Positions 43,013-51,868 of a stretch of DNA of 64,000 nucleotides are shown here, one piece after another (the first letter of the stretch is position 1; the number at the start of each line of letters is the position of its first letter). The translations under genes and the position numbers were made by a program. The stretch is from Algisphaera agarilytica (GTDB lineage: Bacteria; Planctomycetota; Phycisphaerae; Phycisphaerales; Phycisphaeraceae), in the NCBI RefSeq assembly GCF_014207595.1, contig NZ_JACHGY010000001.1:372001-436000 (forward strand), given 5' to 3'. The notes under the pieces are model-generated. The model saw only the letters and a list, made by a program, of their open reading frames with translations. It was not told the origin of the DNA and searched no databases.

Positions 43013-46000
43013 ATGACCGCCCTCGATCACGCCGTTTCTCCCGCCACCCGCCGTGTCCTCCGCGTTGAAATCCGCCCCAAACCCGGCGAAATCGACGCCC
43101 ACGGCCACGCCACGCTGGGCCTCGCCCAGACCCACCTCGGCCCCGCCGTCACCGCCGCCCACACCACCGCGGTCTTCCTGATCGAAGCCCCGCTCACCGA
43201 CGAACAGTCGCAGCAGGTCGCTGGCGAGTTGCTGTCCGACCCGGTCAACCAAGTCGCCGTGATCGGTGCCGAGGACGCCGCGCCGGGTTCCGCCGTGGCC
43301 GAGGTGCACTACCTGCCCGGCGTGATGGACCCCGTGGCCGAGTCCACCCAGGACGCCATCCGCGAGATGCTGCCCAGCCTCGGCAAGGACGAGGTCCAGG
43401 TCCGCACCGGCACCCGCTTCGACTTCGAGACCTCCTCGCCGATCGACGACGCCAAGCTCCGCGCCTTCGCCGAGTCGCAGCTCGCCAACACGGTCGTACA
43501 GTCGGTCCACCTGGAGCACTACCACCCCGCCGAGTTCGTCCACGGCACGCCCTACGACTTCAACCTCACCCACATCCCCATCCGCGACCTCGACGACGCC
43601 GCGCTCGAGGTGATGTCGCGTGAGGCCCACCTGTTCCTCTCGCTCGATGAGATGCGCGAGATCCAGAACTACTACCGCGACGCCGGCCGTGAACCCACCG
43701 ACGTCGAGCTCGAGACCCTCGCCCAGACCTGGTCCGAGCACTGCGTGCACAAGACGCTCAAGTCCACCGTGTCGTACACCGGCTCGTCCGAGTCGCTGGA
43801 CATCTTCCGCGGCAAGGCCGGGCACGAGGTCAACGACGACGGGACCGTCACCATCCACAACCTCCTCAAGACCACCGTCGCCGCCGCGACCTTCGACCTC
43901 AAGGACAAGTGGAAAGGCACCGACCGCGAAGACTGGCTCGTCAGCGTCTTCGACGACAACGCCGGCATCGTGAAATTCGACGACACCGACGGCGTCGCGA
44001 TCAAAGTCGAAACCCACAACCACCCCTCGGCCCTCGAGCCCTACGGCGGCGCCGCCACCGGCATCGGCGGATGCATCCGCGACATCATGGGAACCGGCCT
44101 CGCCGCCAAACCCATCGCCAACACCGACACTTTCTGCGTCGCCTTCCCCGATGCCGACCCCGAAGACCTGCCCAATGGCGTGATCCATCCCAAGCGCACG
44201 CTCCAACGCGTCGTCGACGGTGTCCGTGACTACGGCAACCGCATGGGCATCCCCACCGTCAACGGTGCGGTCTACTTCCACGACGACTTCGTCGCCAACC
44301 CGCTGGTCTACGCCGGCTGCGTCGGCATCATCCCCCTCGACAAGTGCTTCGGCACCGCCCAGCCCGGCGACCGGATCATCATCCTCGGCGGCGCGACCGG
44401 CCGTGACGGCATCCACGGCGCTACGTTCAGTTCCGCCGAGCTCACCGACACCCACGCCGACGAGTTCAGCCACGCCGTGCAGATCGGCAACGCGATCACC
44501 GAGAAGAAAACCCTCGACGTCATCCTCCAGGCCCGCGACTACGTCGACCCCCAAACCAACGAAGCCCGCTGCCTGTTCACCGCGATCAGTGACTGCGGCG
44601 CAGGCGGGTTCAGCTCCGCCGTCGGCGAGATGGCCGAGAAGGTCGGCGCCAAAGTCACCCTCGACACCGCCCCGACCAAGTACGACGGCCTGACCTACAC
44701 CGAGGTCTGGATCAGCGAAGCCCAGGAACGCATGCCCCTGGCCGTGCCCGCCGAGAACGTCGAAGCGCTGCGCCAGCTCGCCGAAGCCGAGGACGTGCCC
44801 TTCTGCGACCTCGGCGAATTCGGCTACGAAGAAGACGGCGTACCCACCCTCCAACTCACCTGGCACGGCCAGGAAGTCGGCAAGCTCGCCATGCCGTTCA
44901 TGCACGACGGCATCCCCACGCCGACGCGCCAGGCAACGTGGCCTGCGGCCACGAGTGATGAGTCCGCAGTGAACAGTGATGAGTGGAAAGGCAACGCCTC
45001 CGCCGCACTCGGCACTGTTCACTCGTCCCTCGTCACTCTGCTATCGCACCCCAACCTCGCCAGCAAGCACTGGATCATCCGCCAGTACGACCACGAGGTC
45101 CAGGCCGGTAGCGTCGTGAAGCCGCTCGTCGGCCCCGGGCAGGACGGCCCGTCCGACGGCGCGGTGCTACGTCCCAAACTCGACTCGAACAAGGGCGTGA
45201 GCCTCAGCAACGGCCTCGCACCGTACCTCTCGGAGAAAGCCACCGCCGACGGGACCGCGACCGATGGCGATTCGTACTGGGCGACCCTCGCAGCGCTCGA
45301 CGAAGCCGTACGAAATGCCGTGTGCGTCGGTGCCGACCCGCGTCACCTCGCCATCCTCGACAACTTCTGCTGGCCGCGCTGCGACGACCCGGCCCAGCTC
45401 GGGTCGCTCGTCCGCGCCGCCGAGGCGTGCTACGACGGCGCGATGGCCTACGAAACGCCCTTCGTCTCCGGCAAGGACTCGCTGTCCAACCAGTTCACCA
45501 CCGAAGACGGGAAGCTCATCACCATCCCGCCGACGATGCTGATCTCGGCCATGGGCATGGTCGACGACATCACCAAGGCCCGCACGATGGACGCCAAGGC
45601 CGCGGGCAACGCGCTGCTCGTCGTCGGCAACACCACCCCGAACCTCGGCGGCTCGCACCTCGCCGCTTGCGGCCTCGCGCCCGCCACCGCCGACCGCCGC
45701 ATCCCGCGCGTCGACCTCGAAGCCGGCCCGAAACACGCCGCCGCCGTCGCCGCGCTGATCGATCAGCGCCTCGTCGCCTCGGCCCACGACTGCTCCGAGG
45801 GTGGCCTACTGCCCGCCGCCGCCGAGATGGCTTTCGCCGGCCGCATCGGCCTCGATCTCGACCTCACCAACCTGCCCGCCGCATCGGGCACCGAACTCGA
45901 CCTGACCGCCAAGTGTTTCGCCGAGACCCCCAGCCGCTACCTGCTGGAGATCGAGCCGGGCAAACTCGACGCCGCGATCAAGTCGCTACGCGACGCGGGC

Positions 46001-46132
46001 ATCCCCTTCGCGCAGGTCGGCACGTTCACCAACCACGACGACCTCACCCTCCGCACCGCGGACCAGGGCCAACTCTTCGCCGCTTCGCTCGACGAGTTGC
46101 GCGAGGCTTGGCTCAAACCTCTCGACTGGTAG
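43013..46132 (+). CDS. purL: Phosphoribosylformylglycinamidine synthase II, long form with in-frame repeat insertion
   Basis: 1,039 residues. It makes FGAM in purine synthesis. The first 160 residues look like two PurS-like units (V-E-I-R-P-K-P-G-E-I-D and Y-L-P-G-V-M-D-P-V), then the PurL core: E-T-L-A-Q-T-W-S-E-H-C-V-H-K-T (about residue 235), V-E-T-H-N-H-P-S near 328, G-G-A-T-G-R-D-G-I, and D-C-S-E-G-G. No glutaminase (PurQ) domain is present. About 28 residues (647-674, S-D-E-S-A-V-N and on) come from a GTGATGA-family palindrome in the linker before S-K-H-W-I-I-R-Q-Y-D-H-E-V-Q. ATG at 43013 is preferred to a GTG at 42995. Confidence 0.93.
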   Translation: MTALDHAVSPATRRVLRVEIRPKPGEIDAHGHATLGLAQTHLGPAVTAAHTTAVFLIEAPLTDEQSQQVAGELLSDPVNQVAVIGAEDAAPGSAVAEVHYLPGVMDPVAESTQDAIREMLPSLGKDEVQVRTGTRFDFETSSPIDDAKLRAFAESQLANTVVQSVHLEHYHPAEFVHGTPYDFNLTHIPIRDLDDAALEVMSREAHLFLSLDEMREIQNYYRDAGREPTDVELETLAQTWSEHCVHKTLKSTVSYTGSSESLDIFRGKAGHEVNDDGTVTIHNLLKTTVAAATFDLKDKWKGTDREDWLVSVFDDNAGIVKFDDTDGVAIKVETHNHPSALEPYGGAATGIGGCIRDIMGTGLAAKPIANTDTFCVAFPDADPEDLPNGVIHPKRTLQRVVDGVRDYGNRMGIPTVNGAVYFHDDFVANPLVYAGCVGIIPLDKCFGTAQPGDRIIILGGATGRDGIHGATFSSAELTDTHADEFSHAVQIGNAITEKKTLDVILQARDYVDPQTNEARCLFTAISDCGAGGFSSAVGEMAEKVGAKVTLDTAPTKYDGLTYTEVWISEAQERMPLAVPAENVEALRQLAEAEDVPFCDLGEFGYEEDGVPTLQLTWHGQEVGKLAMPFMHDGIPTPTRQATWPAATSDESAVNSDEWKGNASAALGTVHSSLVTLLSHPNLASKHWIIRQYDHEVQAGSVVKPLVGPGQDGPSDGAVLRPKLDSNKGVSLSNGLAPYLSEKATADGTATDGDSYWATLAALDEAVRNAVCVGADPRHLAILDNFCWPRCDDPAQLGSLVRAAEACYDGAMAYETPFVSGKDSLSNQFTTEDGKLITIPPTMLISAMGMVDDITKARTMDAKAAGNALLVVGNTTPNLGGSHLAACGLAPATADRRIPRVDLEAGPKHAAAVAALIDQRLVASAHDCSEGGLLPAAAEMAFAGRIGLDLDLTNLPAASGTELDLTAKCFAETPSRYLLEIEPGKLDAAIKSLRDAGIPFAQVGTFTNHDDLTLRTADQGQLFAASLDELREAWLKPLDW
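44951..45036. repeat. GTGATGA-family inverted repeat inside purL
   Basis: The left arm (44951-44983) contains GAGTGATGAGT and GCAGTGAACAGTGATGAG; the right arm (45006-45036) is CACTCGGCACTGTTCACTCG then TCCCTCGTCAC. The arms share an 11-base core AGTGAACAGTG with its complement; the rest of the stem is imperfect, so this copy is older than those near queD. Frame kept, no stop. Confidence 0.8.
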
Positions 46133-46296
46133 GCGACGTCGATAACGCTTCAAAAACAAAGCTGTCCGGATAACCCTGATTTTCCTCTCGGGGGTGCCCA
46201 AACGACGAACCATGCTTTACACTTGTTTGACATCGCTCGGCGTGCGGGCGGGTCATCCATTTCATTACCTCAACATCATCCAAATCGAGGAACCCC

Positions 46297-46704
46297 ATGA
46301 GTTACAAGATCGACGAAATCGAAGGCATCGGCCCCGCGAAAAAAGAAGCGCTGGCCAAGGCCGACATCGCCACCACCGACGCCCTGCTCGAGAAGGGTGC
46401 CGACCCCGCCGGCCGTAAAGCCGTCGCCGAGGCTTCGGGCCTGTCGGAAAAAGAAATCCTTAAGTTCTGCAACATGGCCGACCTGATGCGGATCAAGGGC
46501 GTGGGCGAGGAGTACTCCGAGCTGCTCGAAGCCGCCGGCGTCGACACCGTCAAGGAACTGAAGATGCGTCGGGCCGACAACCTCACCGCCAAGATGGCCG
46601 AGGTCAACGAAGGCAAGAACCTGGTCCGCTCGCTGCCCAGCGAAAGCGTGGTGGCCGGCTGGATCGAGCAGGCCGGCGAACTGCCCGCGGTCCTGACCTA
46701 CTGA
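46297..46704 (+). CDS. DUF4332 helix-hairpin-helix protein
   Basis: 135 residues, all helical. Two helix-hairpin-helix-like segments are visible: I-E-G-I-G-P-A-K-K-E-A-L at residues 8-19 and I-K-G-V-G-E-E-Y-S-E-L-L near 68, as in DUF4332 proteins and the LSU ribosomal L17-like/HhH folds. It probably binds DNA or RNA; the biological role is unknown. It is followed by a strong terminator. Confidence 0.85.
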   Translation: MSYKIDEIEGIGPAKKEALAKADIATTDALLEKGADPAGRKAVAEASGLSEKEILKFCNMADLMRIKGVGEEYSELLEAAGVDTVKELKMRRADNLTAKMAEVNEGKNLVRSLPSESVVAGWIEQAGELPAVLTY

Positions 46705-46735
46705 TCCGTTTCATGCGGACCCCCTGAAATCCCAG

Positions 46736-46769
46736 CCCGCACATGGTGACCATCATGTGCGGGTTTTTT
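46736..46769 (+). terminator. Rho-independent terminator after the DUF4332 gene
   Basis: CCCGCACATG pairs with CATGTGCGGG around an 8-base loop and is followed at once by six T residues, a textbook terminator. Confidence 0.92.
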
Positions 46770-46782
46770 CGAGAGCATCACC

Positions 46783-47358
46783 ATGCCCAAGAAACCCAGC
46801 CCCCAGACGATGCGCGTGCTCAAGCAGATCCTGCTGCTGGCCTTGCCGTTGATCATCAAGGCCCTCAAGAACCGCAAAGCTCAGGGCGGCAGCAACGTCA
46901 CCGTGACCGACCGCACGCCGCGCGTCGAAGACCAGGCCCCGCGCACCAAGGCCCGCAAGCGTGAAAGTGCCGAGCCCCTGCCTGCCCCGGCCGACATCAA
47001 GGGCACCACCGCCCCGGCCAAACACAAGCCCTCGCCGATCGCCGACCTGCACCGCCGCAAGAAATCGGACGTGATCATCACCGACACCGGCGTCATCGTG
47101 CACGTCCTGCCGGATGACAACGAGGGCTCACGCCACCAGCGCTTCCTCGTCGAGGTCGATCACACCGACATCACGATCAAGGTCGCCCACAACATCGACC
47201 TCGCCCCCCGCGTCCCGGCCCGCGAGGGCGATCGGCTGATCTTCAAGGGCGAGTACGAATACAACGACCTGGGCGGCGCGCTGCACTGGACCCACCACGA
47301 CCCCAAGAAGTGGCGCCCCGGCGGCTGGATCGAACACGAAGGCAAACGCTACGAGTAA
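46783..47358 (+). CDS. DUF3465 domain protein with N-terminal hydrophobic segment
   Basis: 191 residues. A short hydrophobic segment (about 14-28) is followed by a basic low-complexity linker (30-95) and a C-terminal beta-rich domain with the DUF3465 pattern: L-P-D-D-N-E-G-S-R-H-Q-R-F-L, A-H-N-I-D-L-A-P-R, G-E-Y-E-Y-N, W-T-H-H-D-P. The family is often a small periplasmic protein of unknown function. The gene starts 13 bases after a terminator, so it must have its own promoter or rely on read-through. Confidence 0.82.
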   Translation: MPKKPSPQTMRVLKQILLLALPLIIKALKNRKAQGGSNVTVTDRTPRVEDQAPRTKARKRESAEPLPAPADIKGTTAPAKHKPSPIADLHRRKKSDVIITDTGVIVHVLPDDNEGSRHQRFLVEVDHTDITIKVAHNIDLAPRVPAREGDRLIFKGEYEYNDLGGALHWTHHDPKKWRPGGWIEHEGKRYE

Positions 47359-47399
47359 CGCACGCCGCAACGCCCCTTCACACGCACGCCTCTTGCGGC

Positions 47400-48062
47400 T
47401 TAGCGCTTCCGCACCAACAACAACCCGTCCCCCAGCAGCAGCATGCCCGCTTCAACCTGCTCGTCCTCGAAGGCGCGCTGATTCACTTCGCGTATCGCAA
47501 CGGTGTCCGCGTCCTGCACGTCTTGCCGGGCGACCGCGCCGTGGCGCAACGCGTTGTCGAACACCATGAGCCCGCCGGGCCGGAGGAGTTCCAGGCCCAG
47601 GTCGTAGTACGTGGGGTAGCCGGTCTTGTCCGCGTCGATGAAGCCGAAGTCGAACGCCCCCGCGTCGCCCGCCCCGATCATGGTGCGCAGTGTCTGCGAC
47701 GCGTCGCCGATGCGCAGGTCGATGCGGTCCGCCACGCCCGCTTCTTCCCAGAACGGCCGACCCACCGCGGGCCAGGTATCGCTGACATCGCAACAGACCA
47801 ACTCGCCGTCGTCGGGCAACGCCTCGGCCACGCGCAACGCGCTGTAGCCGGTGAACGTCCCCACCTCGAACGCGCGCCGTGCGCCGGTGAGCTTGACCAG
47901 CATCGCCAACACCCGCGCCGCCTCCGGGGACGATTTCATCTCGGCCTCGGGCAGGCGGTCGGATGCCTCGCTCAGTCGCCGCTGAATATCGGTTTCGCTC
48001 CCCGCCAAGGGGCCGAGGTAGTCTGCGAGATCGCCCTGAACCAGAAAGCTGCGTGTAGACAT
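47400..48062 (-). CDS. Class I SAM-dependent O-methyltransferase (CCoAMT-like)
   Basis: 220 residues. It has F-E-V-G-T-F-T-G-Y-S-A-L (SAM motif I, near residue 65), D-F-G-F-I-D-A-D-K near 140 and G-G-L-M-V-F-D-N, which are typical of caffeoyl-CoA O-methyltransferase-like enzymes using a divalent metal. Substrate unknown. It is divergent from the next gene. Confidence 0.88.
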   Translation of the reverse strand: MSTRSFLVQGDLADYLGPLAGSETDIQRRLSEASDRLPEAEMKSSPEAARVLAMLVKLTGARRAFEVGTFTGYSALRVAEALPDDGELVCCDVSDTWPAVGRPFWEEAGVADRIDLRIGDASQTLRTMIGAGDAGAFDFGFIDADKTGYPTYYDLGLELLRPGGLMVFDNALRHGAVARQDVQDADTVAIREVNQRAFEDEQVEAGMLLLGDGLLLVRKR

Positions 48063-48227
48063 GGCTTCATGCTATCCCACGCCGGGGCCGACCGTGCCAC
48101 AAACCTGCAAGTTCAGCACCCTATGAGTTTTGGGTTATTCCCCATCCGGCCGCCCATCGGTTCAAGGACCCGCACATATATTATTCATAGTCCTAACCTC
48201 CCCAATGACCCCGACCCGGGCCCCGCC

Positions 48228-48725
48228 ATGATCTACTTCTCGTTCTTCGTGCTGTTCTTGGTGGTCCTGCTGATCGTGCTCCACGAGATCAGCTACAAGC
48301 TGGTCAAGACCCGCATCCTCCGCATGCGGAAGTGGGACCTCAACATCTGCTGCGGCCACTCCGACGGCGGCGGGCTCAACGTCGACATCTTCCAGCACGA
48401 CCCCGGCCCGGGGAACTTCCAGAAGATCGACGACATCTACAGCCTGCCCTTCGACGACAAGCAGTTCGAGCACACCCTCTGCTCGCACACCATCGAGCAC
48501 GTGGACGACCCCGAGGCGTTCTTCGCGGAGCTGCGTCGGGTGAGCAAGAACGTCACGATCGTGGTGCCGCCGCTGTGGGACCCCGCTGCGGTCTTCAACG
48601 TCTTTGAGCACCGCCACATCTTCCTGAACGTCCGCAAGATGTTCGTCAACGAGCTGCCGCCGTACGTGAAACTGCCGATGGCCGAGACGATTCAGGAACG
48701 CCTAGGCCAGAAGATCCGCGGCTGA
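48228..48725 (+). CDS. Membrane-anchored methyltransferase-like protein
   Basis: 165 residues. An N-terminal membrane helix (residues 2-20) leads into a short Rossmann-like part: L-N-I-C-C-G-H near residue 38, V-D-I-F-Q, L-P-F-D-D-K-Q-F-E and S-H-T-I-E-H-V-D-D-P, which are the SAM-binding and post-motif sequences of Methyltransf_11 proteins. It is shorter than full enzymes, with motif I (N-I-C-C-G) lacking the usual G-x-G. A true catalytic role is therefore uncertain. Confidence 0.68.
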   Translation: MIYFSFFVLFLVVLLIVLHEISYKLVKTRILRMRKWDLNICCGHSDGGGLNVDIFQHDPGPGNFQKIDDIYSLPFDDKQFEHTLCSHTIEHVDDPEAFFAELRRVSKNVTIVVPPLWDPAAVFNVFEHRHIFLNVRKMFVNELPPYVKLPMAETIQERLGQKIRG

Positions 48726-48952
48726 TCGCGATCTCGCCCGACCCATTTTTTAAAATTTCCGATGAACCACCGACCCACCCCGGGGCGTTCATTTACCGGG
48801 ATTTAAATATATAAACCAAGATCACGATGCCGGGCGACGATAGGCCGCACCATGTCTTGTCCTGACTTCGCCATGTGCTGGTCGGACCATGCTTTAAAAC
48901 CCCTCGCATCAGGGTAGGCGAGTGGCGCAACAGCGATTATACTCACCCCCTC
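48726..48952. other. Intergenic, AT-rich island before the TPR gene
   Basis: 227 bases without a gene. It contains TTTTTTAAAATTTC and ATTTAAATATATAAA tracts, the most AT-rich part of this neighbourhood, fitting a promoter or UP element for the TPR gene and ABC importer operon. No clear -35/-10 pair or dyad was recognised. Confidence 0.4.
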
Positions 48953-49930
48953 ATGTCGTATTCAGCCATCACTGATGTTCGGATCGGCTTCCTGGTTGCA
49001 GCGCTGCTTGTCGTACTCATTCACCCGCCAAGCCATAGCCAGGAAAGCGAGTCACTCAACCTTCTTCTTGAAGAAGCGTCGAAAGAGTTGACCTATTTCA
49101 ATTTCGATTTGGCGTACAAGCTCTACGGCCAGGCCGTGGACAAAGCCGGCAGCCCGGGTTCGGACGTGTGGCTTCAAGCGACGTTCGGCCGAGCGCTCTC
49201 GGCCCAACACCGATCGCCCGCCACACGCGATCTGATCGAAGAAGCGATCGAGGGCTACCAATCCATCGCGGACCAGGCGCCCCAGACGCCCTTCGCGGCC
49301 CGCAGTGTGTTGAACCTCGGGCGGATCGACGAGATCCGCGACTACCTCGGCGACGAGATCGATCTCGAAGGCGCACGCGAACACTACCGCCGGGTCTTCG
49401 AAACCTGGCCCGACCTGGACGCCGCGGATCAGGCCGCGTTGTTTTACGCGGGCACCTACTTCCAGGACTTCAAGAACCTCGACGGCGTGAAGCTCGGCCT
49501 GGAGTTTCTCGAGGGCTGGATCACCGACCGCGACGACCGCGACGGCGCCTCGATGACCTGGGAAGTCATGGGCCAGGTGCGTTACCACCACCTGCAAGAC
49601 TACGCGGGCGCCGTCCGCTGCTTCATCAAGGCAGACGATCTGGGGCTCACCGACCCGAACGGCGCGGGCGTGCTTTACTGGCAACTCGGCCAGGCCGCGC
49701 AGAACGAGCTCGACGATCTGCCGACCGCGATCCGCTACTACCAGAAGATCATCACCGACGCCCCCCGCAGCGGCCGCGCGTTTAACGCTCAGCTCGCCCT
49801 CGAAGACCTGCAGGAAAAACGGCCCGACCTCAACATCGAGATCCCCGAGGTGCAGCTCTTCCTCGCCAAGCCCGAGGAACTCCTGGAGAACGAGGACAAC
49901 GCTTCCGGTGAGACGGGGGACACGCCATGA
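48953..49930 (+). CDS. Exported tetratricopeptide-repeat protein
   Basis: 325 residues. A signal peptide (hydrophobic residues 11-24, cleavage near S-H-S-Q) precedes several TPR-like helical hairpins: A-Y-K-L-Y-G-Q-A, A-R-E-H-Y-R-R-V-F, Y-A-G-A-V-R-C-F-I-K-A and A-I-R-Y-Y-Q-K-I-I. It overlaps the binding-protein gene of the second sugar importer by 4 bases (ATGA) and is probably an accessory component of that operon. No catalytic motif. Confidence 0.8.
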   Translation: MSYSAITDVRIGFLVAALLVVLIHPPSHSQESESLNLLLEEASKELTYFNFDLAYKLYGQAVDKAGSPGSDVWLQATFGRALSAQHRSPATRDLIEEAIEGYQSIADQAPQTPFAARSVLNLGRIDEIRDYLGDEIDLEGAREHYRRVFETWPDLDAADQAALFYAGTYFQDFKNLDGVKLGLEFLEGWITDRDDRDGASMTWEVMGQVRYHHLQDYAGAVRCFIKADDLGLTDPNGAGVLYWQLGQAAQNELDDLPTAIRYYQKIITDAPRSGRAFNAQLALEDLQEKRPDLNIEIPEVQLFLAKPEELLENEDNASGETGDTP

Positions 49931-51837
49931 AATTCAATATGAACCTCGTCGGCCTGGTGCTCCTGCTGGGCGGATTTCTCATCAGCCTGTTTACGGTGGT
50001 GTCGCGTTCGTTCGAAGAAGGCGCACTCAGCCAGAACAACGAGAGCGGCAAGAAGGTCATCCAGCTGATGCACTGGCAGCTCGAGCCGGGCTACCGCGAG
50101 GCGATGCAGAACGCGATGGACGCGTACAACGCCCTGCCCCACGTCCAGGAAGCCAACGTTGAGGTCCGCCAACTCGACATCACCGAGCGGGTCTACGCCC
50201 AGGTGCTCAACGTCCACGCCGTCAGCGGCACCGCGCCGGACCTCTGCGAACGCGGCGGGCCGGACAAGGGCGCGATTGCGCAGGGCGCGGGCATCGCGAA
50301 GTATTTTGATTCGCTGGGTGACGAAGGGCTGATGCCCAATCCCTACAACGCCCCGGAGTATCTGCCCGAGGGTCAGGACCCCGAGCTCGCCGACGCGTTG
50401 TCCAACGGCCCGTGGCGTGACACGCTGATCGACGGGATGCAGGCGAGCTACGTCTTCGAGCTGCAGGACTTCTACGCCGTGCCCACCAGCTTCGTCGGCT
50501 CGGTCAAGATCTTCTACAACGAGAACCTCTTCGCCCAGGCCAAGGCCCTGCTCGCCGAGGCGATGCAGCAGAGCCCGCAGCCGCAGTGGTACCAGGACCT
50601 GATCTGGGACACCTCCGGCGGGCAGGAGACCGGCTACGTGGCCGACACCCCCGAGCTCCGCGAGTGGGTGCTCAGCGACGCCGAGCCCGAGACGCTCGGC
50701 CGATTGCTGATGGTGTGCGAAGCGCTCTGGCAGGTCGCCGAGCAGACCGGCAACGACCAGCTCGTGCCCATCTCCGGCAGCAGCTACTCGGACCTGATGT
50801 TTGCCGAGCGGTACAGCGTGCCGTTCACCTCGAACATCGCCGACAAGATCAACTACGACCAGGACAACTGGATCAGCGGCTACGAGTCGTGGCTGGGTTG
50901 GCTGTCCGAACGCTGGAGCTTCGAGGACCCGTCGCACGTGGCGTACTTCGACTGCCTCCGCGAGATCTGCAAGCAGTTCCCGCCGGGCTTCCTCGGCCTG
51001 GACCGCGAGCAGGCCCGTCGTCGTTTTGTCACCGCCCAGGCCGGCATGATCGCCACCGGTGCGTGGGACGCCAAGAGCCTGTTCGAAGCCGCGCAGGGCA
51101 CCGTCGTCACCGAAGACAACCCGCTGCGTCCCAGCGAAACCGCGACCGAGTTCCGCGGCAAGCCCCACAAGAACCACCGCTTCGGCGTCCAGATCATGGA
51201 CTTCCCCATGCCCGGCCCCAACGAGCGGTGGCACGAGTTCATCACCTACCCCGCCAGCGACGCCCAGGCCAACGGCAGCGGTCAGTACATGATCTCGCAG
51301 CGCTCGCCCAACAAAGAATGGGCGCTGGACTTCCTCTACTTCCTCACCAGCTACTCGGTGAACGTGGAGTTCAACCGCACCTCCGAGTGGCTGCCCATCG
51401 TCATCGGCGGCCAACCCAAAGCCGAGCTGGCTGCCTTCATCCCCGACCCCGACGGGTTCTCCACCGGCGACCGCCCCTACCCCCAGGACGGCCAGGCCGG
51501 CAACCTCCGCACCCGGTACATCGGGCAATTCAAAAACTACCTGTCGGGCGACATCGACTACGACGAGTTTGTCCAACTCATCCACGAATCCGCCATGGAC
51601 AACCGGACCGGGGCACGGCGCGTGATGTACGACGTCTGGCAACAGCAACGCGACCAGGTCCGAAGTGTCGAAGCGCTCATCGCGGTGCAGTCGGCCCGTG
51701 AACTGCTCCAAGGCCAAGCCGACGCGCCCCTGAAGGTCACCCAAAGCACCCGCCAGTCCGCGTTGCTGATGAACGCGACCCGGCTGCGTCACTACTGGCA
51801 CATGGATTTCCCCGACGAACCGTTCCCCGAGTATTGA
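49927..51837 (+). CDS. ABC transporter substrate-binding protein, family 1, long and membrane-anchored
   Basis: 636 residues, long for this family. An N-terminal hydrophobic helix (about residues 8-26) without a lipobox suggests a signal anchor rather than a lipoprotein. The domain has H-W-Q-L-E-P-G-Y-R-E near residue 48 (family-1 N-terminal pattern), a F-Y-A-V-P-T-S-F-V-G-S-V-K-I-F-Y-N hinge region and G-M-I-A-T-G-A-W-D. It is followed by two permeases and forms an importer of unknown, probably sugar, substrate. Confidence 0.85.
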   Translation: MKFNMNLVGLVLLLGGFLISLFTVVSRSFEEGALSQNNESGKKVIQLMHWQLEPGYREAMQNAMDAYNALPHVQEANVEVRQLDITERVYAQVLNVHAVSGTAPDLCERGGPDKGAIAQGAGIAKYFDSLGDEGLMPNPYNAPEYLPEGQDPELADALSNGPWRDTLIDGMQASYVFELQDFYAVPTSFVGSVKIFYNENLFAQAKALLAEAMQQSPQPQWYQDLIWDTSGGQETGYVADTPELREWVLSDAEPETLGRLLMVCEALWQVAEQTGNDQLVPISGSSYSDLMFAERYSVPFTSNIADKINYDQDNWISGYESWLGWLSERWSFEDPSHVAYFDCLREICKQFPPGFLGLDREQARRRFVTAQAGMIATGAWDAKSLFEAAQGTVVTEDNPLRPSETATEFRGKPHKNHRFGVQIMDFPMPGPNERWHEFITYPASDAQANGSGQYMISQRSPNKEWALDFLYFLTSYSVNVEFNRTSEWLPIVIGGQPKAELAAFIPDPDGFSTGDRPYPQDGQAGNLRTRYIGQFKNYLSGDIDYDEFVQLIHESAMDNRTGARRVMYDVWQQQRDQVRSVEALIAVQSARELLQGQADAPLKVTQSTRQSALLMNATRLRHYWHMDFPDEPFPEY

Positions 51838-51868
51838 GCCCGGCCGCTCCTCGCCCCCACGCCTGTTC

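Noticed and set aside
42905-45022. Long open frame of 705 codons on the minus strand opposite purL
   Set aside because: Antisense to a conserved gene; glycine/valine/aspartate-rich shadow produced by high GC at third positions.
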